A DNA stretch of 64,000 nucleotides from assembly GCF_030216305.1 (NCBI RefSeq), contig NZ_JASOKT010000001.1:310001-374000 (forward strand). Direction: 5' to 3'. Origin of the DNA: Actinotignum timonense. GTDB lineage: Bacteria > Actinomycetota > Actinomycetes > Actinomycetales > Actinomycetaceae. The notes under the pieces are model-generated. The model saw only the letters and a program-made list of their open reading frames with translations. It was not told the DNA's origin and searched no databases. This document shows positions 44,701 to 54,268 of the stretch, piece by piece (within the stretch, counting starts at the first letter, position 1; the number at the start of each line of letters is the position of its first letter). The translations under genes and the position numbers were made by a program.

Positions 44701-47700
44701 GGCGATCTTGGCCACGTCCTCGCGGGCGGTGGCCCAGCGGTCGCACAGGCGCACGGCCTGGGCCGGGTCGAAGCGCGGGGTCACGAAGTCTTCCCAACCG
44801 CTGCCCAGTTCCGCGCTCATCGCTTCGCGCAGGGCTAGGTCATCAGCGGTTGCGGGCGCCTCGGGGCGCTCGTTGTGGCCGAGGCGCGCGAGCAGATCGC
44901 GCGCGGTTCCGGCCAGGATCGCGTCCATACGTTCGGCATACGCGTCCAGGGCAGCGGAATCGACGACGCCGCCCGCCCCGCTCCCGGTACTCGGGAGCGC
45001 AACGTTGATGCCGTGGGCCGCGCCCACCGCCCGCACCGCCGCGTCGATGAGTTCATCGAGCTGGGCGGCCGAGGTGGGGGCCAGCGGGAGGGTAGCCAGT
45101 TCATCGCCGCGCACCGACTTACCTTCGCGGGTACCCAGGAGGATGGTGGCGGTCACGTGGGCCACCCAGCCTTCGCCGAGCTGCCAGGTATCCTGCACCC
45201 GCTGGGCCACCCGGGCCGGCTTAGCGCCGGCCGCACCGGTGAGCGAACGCAGCCGGTCCGCGATAGCTTCGCGCAGCACGCTCCCGAAGGGCTTATAGGA
45301 GTGGGCGGCCTGATCCACCTGGGAAACCAGGGTGGCCAGCGGTGCTTCCGCGGCGCCGTCCATGGAGGCCAGGTCGAATTCGGCGGTCATATCCATGAGG
45401 ATCTGGTTGCGCTTGGAGGAAACCCCGTTGGTGAGGGTTTCGACCGAGTCGGCATCGCCCATCTGATCCAGGCGGATCTTCGTGGACCAGGCGAGCAGGA
45501 CGCGCAGGGCATCCCCGGCCCGGAAGGGCAGGTCCGCGGTCGGTTGGCCATCGCCGGCCGGAGCCGCGGCGGGTGCCGGGGTTGCTGCCGCGGCCGGCGC
45601 GGCCGCAGCGGCGCCAGCAGCAGCCGCATCCGGTGCGGGAGCAGCAGCTTCCGGAGCAGCAGCAGCGGTTTCGGGGGCCGGGGCCGCGGCGGTATCGCCG
45701 CCGTTCGCCGCAGCGCCATTGGCACCGGCCGCAGCCGCCGCGCCGTCCGCGAATCCATCTTCAGCAACCGGGGCGCTGGCAACATCCTCGTGCAGAACGC
45801 GCTTGGCGTCCCGTTGCACGTTGTATACGCTCACGTGGCGCTGGGCGTGCTTGGGTAGCGCGAGGGTGCGGGTGGCCATATTCGCCAGCGTCGGCGAAGC
45901 GGCCAGGCCGATTTCCACGATATCTTCCACCCCGGCCTCAATGAGGTAATCCTGGGTTTCAATCCAGCGCACCGGGGAGGCAAATTGCCAGGCCAGCAGC
46001 TCGATGAGGATCTCGCGGGCGGTACCCACCCGGTCGCGCTCCACGCGCGCGGCCAAATCATCGCGAATCTCGCGCACCACCGTTGAGGGAACCACCTCGA
46101 GGAGGGCATCGCAGAATTCTTCCGTCAGCTCGAAGGGGCGGGCCACCAGGTTAGGCAGGTAGCGCCCTTCAAGAATTTCGAGCTTAATATCCGCGGGAAC
46201 AATAGCGCGCAGGGTATCGCCAAATTCGGCTACGCCGGTGCGCAGCACGCTGGAATGGAAGGGAACATCAATACCGGGAACCAGCATGAAGGGACGTTTG
46301 CCCCCGGCCTGCCGGGCCCGCTCATTAGCGTCCTTTTCCAGGGCTTCCAAGCCCGCCACGGTTCCGGCCACCGCGTACTGGGCGCCGGCCAGGTTGTAAT
46401 TAACGATCTCGAGGAATTCCCCGGAAGCGGCAGCTACCTGCGCGACGTAGTCGCGCACGGCGTCGTCGCCCACCCCAAATTGGTTGGGACGCAAGGCACC
46501 CATGCGGTAATTCGAGCGGCCCTGCTCATCGCGTTCCACCAGGTGATGCATGGTGGTACCGCGCCGGTACACGATTTCCAGCACGTCCTCGAGGCTGAAG
46601 ACCTGCGAGTAGGCGGAAAGCGCATTGTATTCACCCAGGGAATGCCCGGCGAAGTAAGCACCGCTTACCAGTGAACCCTGTTCACGCAGGCGCGAGGTTT
46701 GGGCGAAGGCCACGGTCGCGAGCGCCACCTGGGTGAATTGGGTGAGGTTAAGGACCCCGTCCGGGTGGCGGAAGATCTCGTCACGCACCCGCAGTTCCAC
46801 GGGGTTATCGCGCACCACCGCGAGGATGGAGAAGCCGAGGGCGGAACGGGTATGCCGGTCGGCGCGTTCCCACACCTCGCGCACGGCAGCGGAGGCTGCC
46901 CGGTCATCGAGGGTCATGCCGCGGGCCTGGATGCCCTGGCCCGGGTACACATAGGCGGTGCGCGGGGCGCTCACTGTGCAGGAAGCCTGGGAGACCACGG
47001 TATCCCCGCAGCGGGCGGTCACGTCGAGGGCGAGCCCGCCCCCGCGCACCCGGCCCACGCGCTCCACGGTAATATCCACCGCGTCGCCGAGGTTCACCAT
47101 GCCGAACATGCGGTAGGTCCACCCGGTGATATGCATGGGGGCGCGCCCGGCCACCGGATCGGCCACCGCGTGCTGGGCGGCGGCGCACAGCCACATGCCG
47201 TGCACCAGCGGGGCATCCATTCCCGCCACCAGCGCGGCGTTGCGGGATACGTGAATCGGGTTGAAATCACCGGAAACAATCGCGAAAGCCGTCATATCGG
47301 TGGGGGCCTGCACGGTGACCTTGCGCAGCACCGAACGGGGGGTGTCGATAATATCGGCATCCACTCCCCCGCGGGCGGCCGGTTCGGAGGGCAGTTCCGT
47401 GGTGGTGGCGCGCCCGCGCATGGCGAAGCGTTCCTGGAATTCCAGCACCACGGTGCCATCCTCGCGCGCAACATTCGTGCGGATGGTCAGCACCCGGCCG
47501 GCCGAAGATTCGGCCACGGATGCCACCCAGGAGCGCGCGGTGAGCTGCCCGGCTTCCAGGATCTCCTCCACCGGCACATTCACCTTTTCCAGGTGATCAA
47601 GATGCACGCCGGAGAGCAGCCCTTCAATAATCGGGTAACCATCGGCTTCGCCCGAACCCATCGCGGAATAGATGGTGGGCCAGCACGAACCGAGCAGCGC

Positions 47701-50700
47701 GGAGGGCACGGCCGTCGGGGTGCGCCCGGCCGGCGCGGTAATCCCCGCGTGCAGGGTGTTGATCTCCGGGGAGACCGCGAAGGTGAGGGTGGCAACGCCG
47801 TCGATCATCTCGGGTTGCTTCGTGATGGGGGTGCCGCCCAGGGTGGTGGTTCCCACCCCGGACATCGCGGCGAGCACCTCGCGCATGGCCGCTTCCAGGC
47901 GGGCATCATCCACCACGGGCAGCCCGCCGGTGGCTACCGATTCGGGCAGCAGCAGCGGGATGCGCATATGCCGCACCACGTGCTGGTGCGCCTGGGTGCC
48001 ATCCCAGAGGGTATCGAGGGGCACGAAGATTTCCAGGCCCTCCGGGGTATCGCGGATTTCCGCTTCCGGAATGAGGTGGGCCGGGTTGGTGGCCAGGTGG
48101 CCGTGCCACACGATGAAGGGGGTTTCCCGCAGGAAGGTTTCCCGGTCGCGTGCCGCGCGGGAGAAGGCCGGCTGGGCCTGCGCCCCGGCCGCGCTCACTC
48201 GGGCCACGGCGTCTTCTTCGTAGCGGCCCAGGATATCGGCGATGGGCTCATCGACCTTGGTGATGGCGGCCACCGAGGTGGGGCCGGGAATAATACGGAC
48301 CTGGTCCGCGGTGTAGCGCGGGTTGTGGGATTGCCACAGCGAATCCGAGCCCCAGAAGCGCAGCACCTGCTCGTTAATCACCGGCACGAAAGGCACCGGC
48401 TTGGGGTACTTGGAGGCCAGGGCCACGAACCAGGCTTCGTCCTGGGCGAGCACGGTGTGTTCTTCCGCGCTCGGGTAGGCGGCGAGGAAGCGCTGGAGCG
48501 CGGCCTGCGGATCGGCGGCGGCATCGGCCTGGGTCGGGAAGAGCGTGGGAACATCCCCGCTTTCCGCTTCGCACAGGCGCGCTTCGAAACGCTGAAGCAT
48601 TTCCCAGAAGCGGGTTTGGGTGGGTTCGTCGGCCCAGGGCACGGTCAGTTCCACGTAGCGGCGCAGCGCCTGGGCGTAGGTCATCTGCGCGATATCCCCG
48701 AAGTAGGGCTTCGCGGTGGCGTTGATCGCGGTAATAATTTCCTCGCGGCGCGCGGCGATGGCCTCGGCATCCCCGTCCACTTCCACGAGGAGGCGGGCGG
48801 CGCGGGCGGCCGCGTTTTCCACATTGTAAATATCGGCGTGCAGGGAGGACTGGGTGGAACAAATACCACCGCGGGTCGAGCCGGCCGCCACCCAGCCGCC
48901 GTTATCATCCGGGCTCACACCGGGCGTATCAACGAGCAGCTGCTTGACGTCCGGATTCGTTTTCGCTTCCTTCGCGGCCATGGCCGCGGTTCCGATGAAA
49001 ACGCCGTCCACGGGCATGGGTCGCATACCGTAGGCCTGCGCCCACGTTCCGGTGAGGAACGACGACGCCCGCTCGGGAATGCCCAAGCCGCCACCCACGG
49101 TAATAATGAGGCCGGCCTCACGCATCTGGCCGTAGGTCGCGATGAGCAGGTCTTCCAGGTTCTCCCAGGAGTGGTGCCCGCCGGCGTGGCCGTCTTCTAC
49201 CTGCGCGATCAGCGGGGCACCCGGGCATGCCTTGGCGATCTCCACGAGCTGGCGAATCTGGGCCACGGTGCCGGGCTTGAAAGCAATATAGGGGAAACCT
49301 TCGGCGCGCAGGCGCGCGATAAGTTCGAGGGCTTCGTCCTTTTCCGGAATTCCGGCGCTAATGACCACGCCGTCCAGGGGCGCCCCGGCGGCGCGCTGGC
49401 GGGAAACCAGCCGGCGCGAGCCGAATTGGAGATCCCAGAGGTAGCGGTCCAGGAACATGGTGTTGAACTGGGCTACCCGGCCCGGTTCCAGGTGCTCGCG
49501 CAGGGTGGAGAGGTTTTCCGCGAGGACTTCTTCGGAGACCTGCCCGCCCCCGGCGAGTTCGGTCCAGTAGCCGGCGTTGGCGGCGGCCGCCACGATTTCC
49601 CCGTCCACGGTGGTCGGGGTCATCCCGCCGAGCATAATCGGGCTGCGCCCGGTCAGCCGCGAGAAAGCGGTATCCAGGTAGGTATGGCCCTTGATCTGGC
49701 GCAGCTGCGGGGCGTATTCGGACCAGTCGCGGGTGCGGGTCACGCGCGCCACCCCGGTCACCAGGTCATCGCGGGCCGCGGCGGTGGAGGCATCCACGTA
49801 GCTCACCCCGGTACCGGCCAGGTTTTCCAGGGCGATGGTCTTGAGGTTCGGGCCCGGGCCCAGGTCCACCACGAAACCGGCCGGGGTGCCGCCCTGCCCT
49901 GCTTCGTCCAGGGCGGCGGCGAATTCCGCGGTCCAGTCCAGGCTGGCGGTGAGCACGGCGCGGGCCAGCTCATCGCTGCGTTCCACATTGAGGGAGCAGC
50001 GAGCCGCCCAGGCGTCCACCAGGGCCACGGCCGGTTCGAGGAGCGGGGAATGGAAGGGAGCTCCCACGTTGAGGAATTCGCAGACCGGGTGGAGGGCTTC
50101 CCCGCCGGTGAGTTTATCGGCGCGGGCACGCGCTTCCCGTTCAGCTTCGCGTTCGATGAGGGCTACCAGGGCGGTGAGGGCGGCCGGGCGCCCGGATACC
50201 ACGCAGGCTTCCCGGGAATTAATAATGGCAACATCCGCATCCGGAACCTTGGCAGCCAGGCGGCGCAGCAGCGGGGCACCCACGCCACGCACCGAGAGCA
50301 TGGGGCTGGCATCCTTGCTCGCGGTAATCCCGAGTTCGCCGCTGACCTTGGAGGCGGCCGCCCCGATGAGCCGGGCGAGGGCAAAAATACTGGCCGGATC
50401 GCTGGATTCCACCATGGCGGCGGCCAGCACGCCCTGGGAATGCCCGATGGTGGCGGTGGGGCGCACCGCCAGGTCGCGGTAGGCCCCGTACTGGCTGAGC
50501 AGGATACCGGGAACCGAGGTGTGGGGGGCGCGCCCGGCGCTGGCCGGGCCGCGCAGCCCGAGCAGGTCGAGGCGCCCGGCGGAAATCACGGTGAGTTCGG
50601 GGAGCACCGGGGCGAGGATCTCCTCGGCCGCCGCGTCCACCTCGGTCAGGTCCGCGCGCAGCCGCGCGGAGGTGAGCAGCTCATCTAATTCGGCGCGCCA

Positions 50701-50781
50701 GGGGGTACCCTGGCCGGCGAATTGGAGGATCCACGGGGAAGCCGGCGGGGTGGCCGTCAGGGATTCATACACGCTGGTCAT
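41701..50781 (-). CDS. fas: Type I fatty acid synthase (multidomain)
   Basis: 3026 residues in one frame. It makes long-chain acyl-CoA from acetyl- and malonyl-CoA. Domain order as in mycobacterial FAS-I: acyltransferase (GHSQG near residue 113), enoyl reductase (SPIMLGGMTPTTVDGEI near 380), hot-dog dehydratase (GDFNPIHVSRNAALVAG near 1174), malonyl/palmitoyl transferase (GHSLGEYNALSAY near 1379), Ala/Pro-rich linker (about 1665-1740), ACP (pantetheine Ser in VSSKRNQIL near 1789), ketoreductase (GKVAVVTGMAENSIAGAV near 2080) and ketosynthase (Cys in GACATAAVSVEEG near 2675; His in TNANDPNEAELHD and LTGHSKGG regions). The ribosome site is weak (GAAAGAA). Last gene of the birA-accA-accD-fas unit. 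Confidence 0.96.
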   Translation of the reverse strand: MTSVYESLTATPPASPWILQFAGQGTPWRAELDELLTSARLRADLTEVDAAAEEILAPVLPELTVISAGRLDLLGLRGPASAGRAPHTSVPGILLSQYGAYRDLAVRPTATIGHSQGVLAAAMVESSDPASIFALARLIGAAASKVSGELGITASKDASPMLSVRGVGAPLLRRLAAKVPDADVAIINSREACVVSGRPAALTALVALIEREAEREARARADKLTGGEALHPVCEFLNVGAPFHSPLLEPAVALVDAWAARCSLNVERSDELARAVLTASLDWTAEFAAALDEAGQGGTPAGFVVDLGPGPNLKTIALENLAGTGVSYVDASTAAARDDLVTGVARVTRTRDWSEYAPQLRQIKGHTYLDTAFSRLTGRSPIMLGGMTPTTVDGEIVAAAANAGYWTELAGGGQVSEEVLAENLSTLREHLEPGRVAQFNTMFLDRYLWDLQFGSRRLVSRQRAAGAPLDGVVISAGIPEKDEALELIARLRAEGFPYIAFKPGTVAQIRQLVEIAKACPGAPLIAQVEDGHAGGHHSWENLEDLLIATYGQMREAGLIITVGGGLGIPERASSFLTGTWAQAYGMRPMPVDGVFIGTAAMAAKEAKTNPDVKQLLVDTPGVSPDDNGGWVAAGSTRGGICSTQSSLHADIYNVENAAARAARLLVEVDGDAEAIAARREEIITAINATAKPYFGDIAQMTYAQALRRYVELTVPWADEPTQTRFWEMLQRFEARLCEAESGDVPTLFPTQADAAADPQAALQRFLAAYPSAEEHTVLAQDEAWFVALASKYPKPVPFVPVINEQVLRFWGSDSLWQSHNPRYTADQVRIIPGPTSVAAITKVDEPIADILGRYEEDAVARVSAAGAQAQPAFSRAARDRETFLRETPFIVWHGHLATNPAHLIPEAEIRDTPEGLEIFVPLDTLWDGTQAHQHVVRHMRIPLLLPESVATGGLPVVDDARLEAAMREVLAAMSGVGTTTLGGTPITKQPEMIDGVATLTFAVSPEINTLHAGITAPAGRTPTAVPSALLGSCWPTIYSAMGSGEADGYPIIEGLLSGVHLDHLEKVNVPVEEILEAGQLTARSWVASVAESSAGRVLTIRTNVAREDGTVVLEFQERFAMRGRATTTELPSEPAARGGVDADIIDTPRSVLRKVTVQAPTDMTAFAIVSGDFNPIHVSRNAALVAGMDAPLVHGMWLCAAAQHAVADPVAGRAPMHITGWTYRMFGMVNLGDAVDITVERVGRVRGGGLALDVTARCGDTVVSQASCTVSAPRTAYVYPGQGIQARGMTLDDRAASAAVREVWERADRHTRSALGFSILAVVRDNPVELRVRDEIFRHPDGVLNLTQFTQVALATVAFAQTSRLREQGSLVSGAYFAGHSLGEYNALSAYSQVFSLEDVLEIVYRRGTTMHHLVERDEQGRSNYRMGALRPNQFGVGDDAVRDYVAQVAAASGEFLEIVNYNLAGAQYAVAGTVAGLEALEKDANERARQAGGKRPFMLVPGIDVPFHSSVLRTGVAEFGDTLRAIVPADIKLEILEGRYLPNLVARPFELTEEFCDALLEVVPSTVVREIRDDLAARVERDRVGTAREILIELLAWQFASPVRWIETQDYLIEAGVEDIVEIGLAASPTLANMATRTLALPKHAQRHVSVYNVQRDAKRVLHEDVASAPVAEDGFADGAAAAAGANGAAANGGDTAAAPAPETAAAAPEAAAPAPDAAAAGAAAAAPAAAATPAPAAAPAGDGQPTADLPFRAGDALRVLLAWSTKIRLDQMGDADSVETLTNGVSSKRNQILMDMTAEFDLASMDGAAEAPLATLVSQVDQAAHSYKPFGSVLREAIADRLRSLTGAAGAKPARVAQRVQDTWQLGEGWVAHVTATILLGTREGKSVRGDELATLPLAPTSAAQLDELIDAAVRAVGAAHGINVALPSTGSGAGGVVDSAALDAYAERMDAILAGTARDLLARLGHNERPEAPATADDLALREAMSAELGSGWEDFVTPRFDPAQAVRLCDRWATAREDVAKIAFGREVNANFTGVGEEVARQAEWQAARNPKLAARLTKIARAARDTTPGIYAGKVAVVTGMAENSIAGAVVAGLLAGGATVVATSSRISTARLNFAKKLYRENAINGAELWLIPANLASFRDVDAITAWIGAEQRETVGATSKLVKPALIPDLLVPFAAPRVSGYLSDAGPEAENQARVLLWSVERLIGTLASLGTDAAIDHRMHVILPGSPNRGSFGGDGAYGEVKAALDAVVNKWRVEPWGQRTTIAHAKIGWVRGTGLMGGNDPLVEAVEAKGVHTWSTVEAGRELLTLFTPESVAAARTAPVIHDMTGGLGDINLPELAASITPAAPAPAAQAAPSVRALPSPVSIHQPTMDLGAFGSGSAKPEDLVVIVGLGETGPWGSSRTRWEAELGIQSDGDVDLTPAGVLELAWMMGLLTWFDTPKPGWYTPEGELVPEEDIFERYRDEVVARSGIRAFVDDGPLADIGTTDIAPVYLEKDVTFTVGSEAEARAHAEADPSFTSFFEEDGEWRVTRKAGALTYMPRRTTLTRRVGGQFPTDFDPAKWGIPASLVESADRMAIYNLMTAVDAFLSAGFSPAELLEYVHPVDVSSTQGTGFGGMTSMRRLYVDRFLGKDYPQDILQETLPNVIAAHTMQAYVGGYGSMIHPIGACATAAVSVEEGVDKIATGKAQFVVSGAIDDVQVESLIGFGDMNATADSAAMAKKGINPRFFSRAGDLRRGGFVEACGGGTVLLARGDVAAQMGLPVYGVVAYIRSFADGIQTSIPAPGLGALAAGMGGENSVLATNLRALGVSVDDVAVLSKHDTSTNANDPNEAELHDRLFTALGRSAGNPLYVVSQKTLTGHSKGGAALFQMAGITQMFATGKIPGNKALDCSDPAFEERSYLVWPREVLEVGDIKAAVLTSLGFGHVSALMMLVHPAAFEAAIARTNGAKAAQLWRESADMRLLEGARHLVAGMVGHAPLYTETSVDERFAGDRHEGEAALLLDPRYRLVNGKYQLR

Positions 50782-50865
50782 AGTGTTCTTTCTGCTAGAT
50801 GCGGGAGGTCCCGCGAGGCAATTCTTGAAAAATGGAAAGATCGAAATTGGGTTCGGGGCGGGCCG

Positions 50866-52470
50866 CTACATGGGAATATTCCCGTGCCGGCGCTCGCCGG
50901 GATGCGAGCAGTCTTTGGTGGCGAGGATGCGCAGGGATTCAATGAGCACCCGCCGGGTATCTTCGGGGGCGATAATGCCGTCCAGCTCCCCGCGTTCCAC
51001 GGAGAGGAAAGGATTGACATTCTCGCGGGTGTACTCTTCGATGAGCTGCTGGCGCACCGCCGCCACATCCTCACCGTTCTGTTCGGCTTCCCGCAGGCGC
51101 CGTCGCCCTGTAATAGCGACCGCGCCCTCGGCGCCGAGCACCGCAATTTCCGCACCCGGCCACGCGAAGTTGAGGTCCCCTCCCAGGGACTTCGACCCCA
51201 TCACGATATAGGCGCCCCCGTAAGCTTTACGCAACACCACGGTCACAAGGGGCGTCGTCGCATTCGCGTAGGACCAGATGAGCTTCGCGCCGCGGCGAAT
51301 AATCCCGGCCTGCTCCTGTTCGGTGCCGGGCCGGTAGCCGGGCACGTCCACGAGGGTGATCACGGGCACGTGGAAAGCATCGCAGAATTGCACGAAACGC
51401 CCGGCTTTTTCGGAGGCGTCCACGTCCAGGGTGCCGGCATCCACGAGCGGCTGATTGGCCACGATCCCCACCGACTGCCCGGCCAGCGCCGCGAATCCCA
51501 CCACGATGGAACGGGAGAAATGCTCCTGGACCTGCACGAATTCCCCGTAATCCACGAGGTTCGCGATGACGTCGAGCATATCGTAGGGCTGCTTGGTGGA
51601 GGCGGGCACCAGATCGGAAAGGTGGCGGGCGCACTGGGTATCCGTGGCCGTTTCCTCGTAATCCCAGCGCGGCAGCTCCGCGTCGCAATGGGCGGGCAGG
51701 TAGGTGAGGAGGGTGCGGGTGTAATCGAGGGCATCGTCCTCGTTCGCGGCCAGGTAGTGAGCCACCCCGGATTGGAAATTGTGGAGGGTCGCCCCGCCCA
51801 GGTCATCGAAGGAGACCTCTTCCCCGGTGGTCGCCTTGACGACGTCCGGTCCGGTCACGAACATATGCGCGTTATCGCGCGTCATAATAATGAAATCGGT
51901 GAGGGCCGGCCCGTAGACCGCGCCGCCCGCGCAAGGTCCCAAAATGACGGAGAGTTGCGGGATAATGCCCGATGCCGCGATTGTTTTCTTGAAGATACGG
52001 CCGTATTGGGAAAGGGCGACGACGCCGTCCTGGATGCGGGCGCCACCCGAATCAAGCAGGGAGACCATGGGGATGCGCAGCTCAAGGGCTTTGTCCATGA
52101 GGGCCACGATTTTATCGCCCTCAGCTTCGCCCAGGGTGCCCCCGGATACGGAGAAGTCCTGGGCGTAGACCGCTACGAGCTGGCCGTCCACCTGGCCAAT
52201 TCCGGTCACCACCGCGGCGCCCCGGAAGCCGCGCCCCAGGTTCCCGCCGGCGAACTGCCCGATTTCGGTGAAGCTGCCCTCATCGCAGAGCAGGGCGATG
52301 CGCTCCCGGGCGGTCTTTTTGCCGTGGGCGTGCTGGCGCTGCGCGGCGTGTTCCTCGGCCTGCCGGGCCAAGTCGTTTTGGTATTCCGCGAAACGCACCC
52401 GGTCCACCTGCTGGGCGCTGTGATCCAGGGTTTGCCATTCGTGGGCGGAACGTAATTCAGTCAGCGACAT
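50866..52470 (-). CDS. accD: Acyl-CoA carboxylase beta subunit (carboxyltransferase)
   Basis: 534 residues; ATG at 52470 with AAGGAGAATC upstream. It transfers CO2 from carboxybiotin to acetyl-/propionyl-CoA. Crotonase-fold motifs include LLDSGGARIQDG, the oxyanion loop GPCAGGAVYGPALTDF, and in the second half YRPGTEQEQAGIIRRGAKL and KAYGGAYIVMGSK. It belongs to the PCC-beta-like AccD family of actinobacteria. Pairs with AccA upstream (41-base gap). No epsilon subunit gene is present. Confidence 0.93.
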   Translation of the reverse strand: MSLTELRSAHEWQTLDHSAQQVDRVRFAEYQNDLARQAEEHAAQRQHAHGKKTARERIALLCDEGSFTEIGQFAGGNLGRGFRGAAVVTGIGQVDGQLVAVYAQDFSVSGGTLGEAEGDKIVALMDKALELRIPMVSLLDSGGARIQDGVVALSQYGRIFKKTIAASGIIPQLSVILGPCAGGAVYGPALTDFIIMTRDNAHMFVTGPDVVKATTGEEVSFDDLGGATLHNFQSGVAHYLAANEDDALDYTRTLLTYLPAHCDAELPRWDYEETATDTQCARHLSDLVPASTKQPYDMLDVIANLVDYGEFVQVQEHFSRSIVVGFAALAGQSVGIVANQPLVDAGTLDVDASEKAGRFVQFCDAFHVPVITLVDVPGYRPGTEQEQAGIIRRGAKLIWSYANATTPLVTVVLRKAYGGAYIVMGSKSLGGDLNFAWPGAEIAVLGAEGAVAITGRRRLREAEQNGEDVAAVRQQLIEEYTRENVNPFLSVERGELDGIIAPEDTRRVLIESLRILATKDCSHPGERRHGNIPM

Positions 52471-52511
52471 GATTCTCCTTCGCTACTTTCGGGCAGGGGC
52501 TGGGCTGGTTG

Positions 52512-54266
52512 CTAGGCATCGGCGCCCACCACCCGCACGAGGGGTTGGAAGGCCGCCACGGTGGCCCCGGCCCGCACTTCCACGTCGGTCACTTCGCCAT
52601 CGCGCGGCGAATACACGTAACTTTCCATCTTCATGGATTCGAGTACCACGAGCAGATCGCCTTCGTGGACCTTATCCCCCGGTTCCACCACCACGCGCAC
52701 CACAATCGCCTGGATGGGCGAGTTCACCATTCCGCTCGGATCGGTCAGGTCCTGGGCCGGCATCGCGGTGCGGGAGGCCGCCTGGGAGCGGCGCGGTTGC
52801 AGGGTGCGGCGGGCCACGTGCGAGCCGGTGGCGATGAGCGCGGCCGGGAGGGTCATGCGCATGCGCCGCCCATCCACTTCAATAACGAAGGTGTGCCGCG
52901 GTTCTTCATCCCTAACGGGCGCCGGAGTAGCAACAGCCTGGGTATTTTCGTAAGCAGGGAGCACGGTATCTTCCAGCCAGCGAGTGGATGGAATATGCCC
53001 GGCGAATTCCTCCATGGCCAGCACATCGCGGTACATGGCGCAGGGGGTGGCCACCCCGGTGATCTGCAATTCCGCGAGGGCGCGGCGCGAGCGGGCAATA
53101 GCTTGCTCACGGTCCGGGGCGGTCACCACAAGCTTGGCGAGCATGGGATCAAAATCGGCGGTCACAATATCGCCTTCTTCAATTCCCGATTCGATACGCA
53201 CCCCGTGCCCGAGCGGCCAGCGGATTATTTCGATGGTTCCGGTGGAGGGCACCATCCCGGTGGCCGGGTCCTCGCAGGTAATCCGGAATTCGAAAGAGTG
53301 GGCGCGCGGTGCGGGAACTTCGGAGAGTTCCGCGCCGGAGGCAATGAGGATTTGTTCGCGCACCAGGTCCATGCCCGTTACTTCTTCGGACACGGTGTGT
53401 TCAACCTGGAGGCGCGGATTCACTTCCAGGAAATTGACTCGCCCATCGGGTTCCACCAGGAATTCGCAGGTACCCAAACCAACGTAATCCACCGCTTCGA
53501 AAAGCCGGCGCGACCATTCGGTCACGATTGCTTCCGCGTTGCCGGGCAGCAGCGGGGCGGGTGCTTCTTCGATGAGTTTCTGGTTGCGGCGCTGGGCCGA
53601 ACAATCACGGGTGGAGATCACCGCGAAATTCCCGTGGGAATCGCGCGCTGACTGCGTTTCAATATGGCGGGCGGTGCGAATAAAACGCTCCACGAAATAG
53701 GAATCCAGGTCCGCCCCGTGGGCGGCGAAGAAGCGGTCCAGGTCAGCGGCTTCGTTATGGATGGTGATGCCGCGCCCGCCCCCGCCGTCGGCCTTCTTCG
53801 TGACAATCGGGAAACCGAAGCGCGCCACGAACTCGTCCACGCCGGCGCGCCCTTGCACCGGGTCAGATACGCCAGGCACCGGGGCCACGCCCACCGATTC
53901 AGCTAGCCGGCGCGCCTGGATTTTATCGCCGAGGCGGTGGAGCACCGCGGGGGCCGGGCCGATCCACGTGAGGCCCGCCTCGATTACCGCGGTGGCGAAT
54001 TCGGGAACTTCGGAAAGAAAACCGTAGCCGGGATGCACGGCGTCCGCGTGGGAACGCTTCGCAATCGCGATGATTTTCTCAATATTCATATACGTATCGG
54101 CGTACGCGGTGCCCTCCAGCGCGTAGGCACTATCGGCATCCTCCACGAATTGGGCTTCGCGATCAGCGTCCGCATAGACCGCCACCGCTTTCATCCCCAT
54201 ATCGTGGGCGGTGCGAATAACGCGCTCGGCAATTTCGGAGCGATTGGCAACCAGAATTTTTTTCAT
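52512..54266 (-). CDS. accA: Acyl-CoA carboxylase alpha subunit (biotin carboxylase plus carrier)
   Basis: 584 residues from ATG at 54266; a GTG at 54269 overlapping the birA stop is the alternative. ATP-dependent carboxylation of biotin. Features in order: KILVANRSEIAERVIR, HPGYGFLSE, the ATP-grasp glycine loop KKADGGGGRGI (about 160), EVNPRLQVEHTVSE (about 290), and a C-terminal biotinyl domain with the modified Lys in VLESMKMES (about 550). Biotinylation would be by BirA, encoded immediately upstream. Confidence 0.94.
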   Translation of the reverse strand: MKKILVANRSEIAERVIRTAHDMGMKAVAVYADADREAQFVEDADSAYALEGTAYADTYMNIEKIIAIAKRSHADAVHPGYGFLSEVPEFATAVIEAGLTWIGPAPAVLHRLGDKIQARRLAESVGVAPVPGVSDPVQGRAGVDEFVARFGFPIVTKKADGGGGRGITIHNEAADLDRFFAAHGADLDSYFVERFIRTARHIETQSARDSHGNFAVISTRDCSAQRRNQKLIEEAPAPLLPGNAEAIVTEWSRRLFEAVDYVGLGTCEFLVEPDGRVNFLEVNPRLQVEHTVSEEVTGMDLVREQILIASGAELSEVPAPRAHSFEFRITCEDPATGMVPSTGTIEIIRWPLGHGVRIESGIEEGDIVTADFDPMLAKLVVTAPDREQAIARSRRALAELQITGVATPCAMYRDVLAMEEFAGHIPSTRWLEDTVLPAYENTQAVATPAPVRDEEPRHTFVIEVDGRRMRMTLPAALIATGSHVARRTLQPRRSQAASRTAMPAQDLTDPSGMVNSPIQAIVVRVVVEPGDKVHEGDLLVVLESMKMESYVYSPRDGEVTDVEVRAGATVAAFQPLVRVVGADA

Positions 54267-54268
54267 CA

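Noticed and set aside
41674..50688. Very long open frames on the plus strand opposite fas (about 1000 and 1300 codons)
   Set aside because: They are antisense shadows of a high-GC gene: the composition is His/Gly/Arg/Glu-rich without any domain, while the minus-strand frame has all FAS-I motifs in order.
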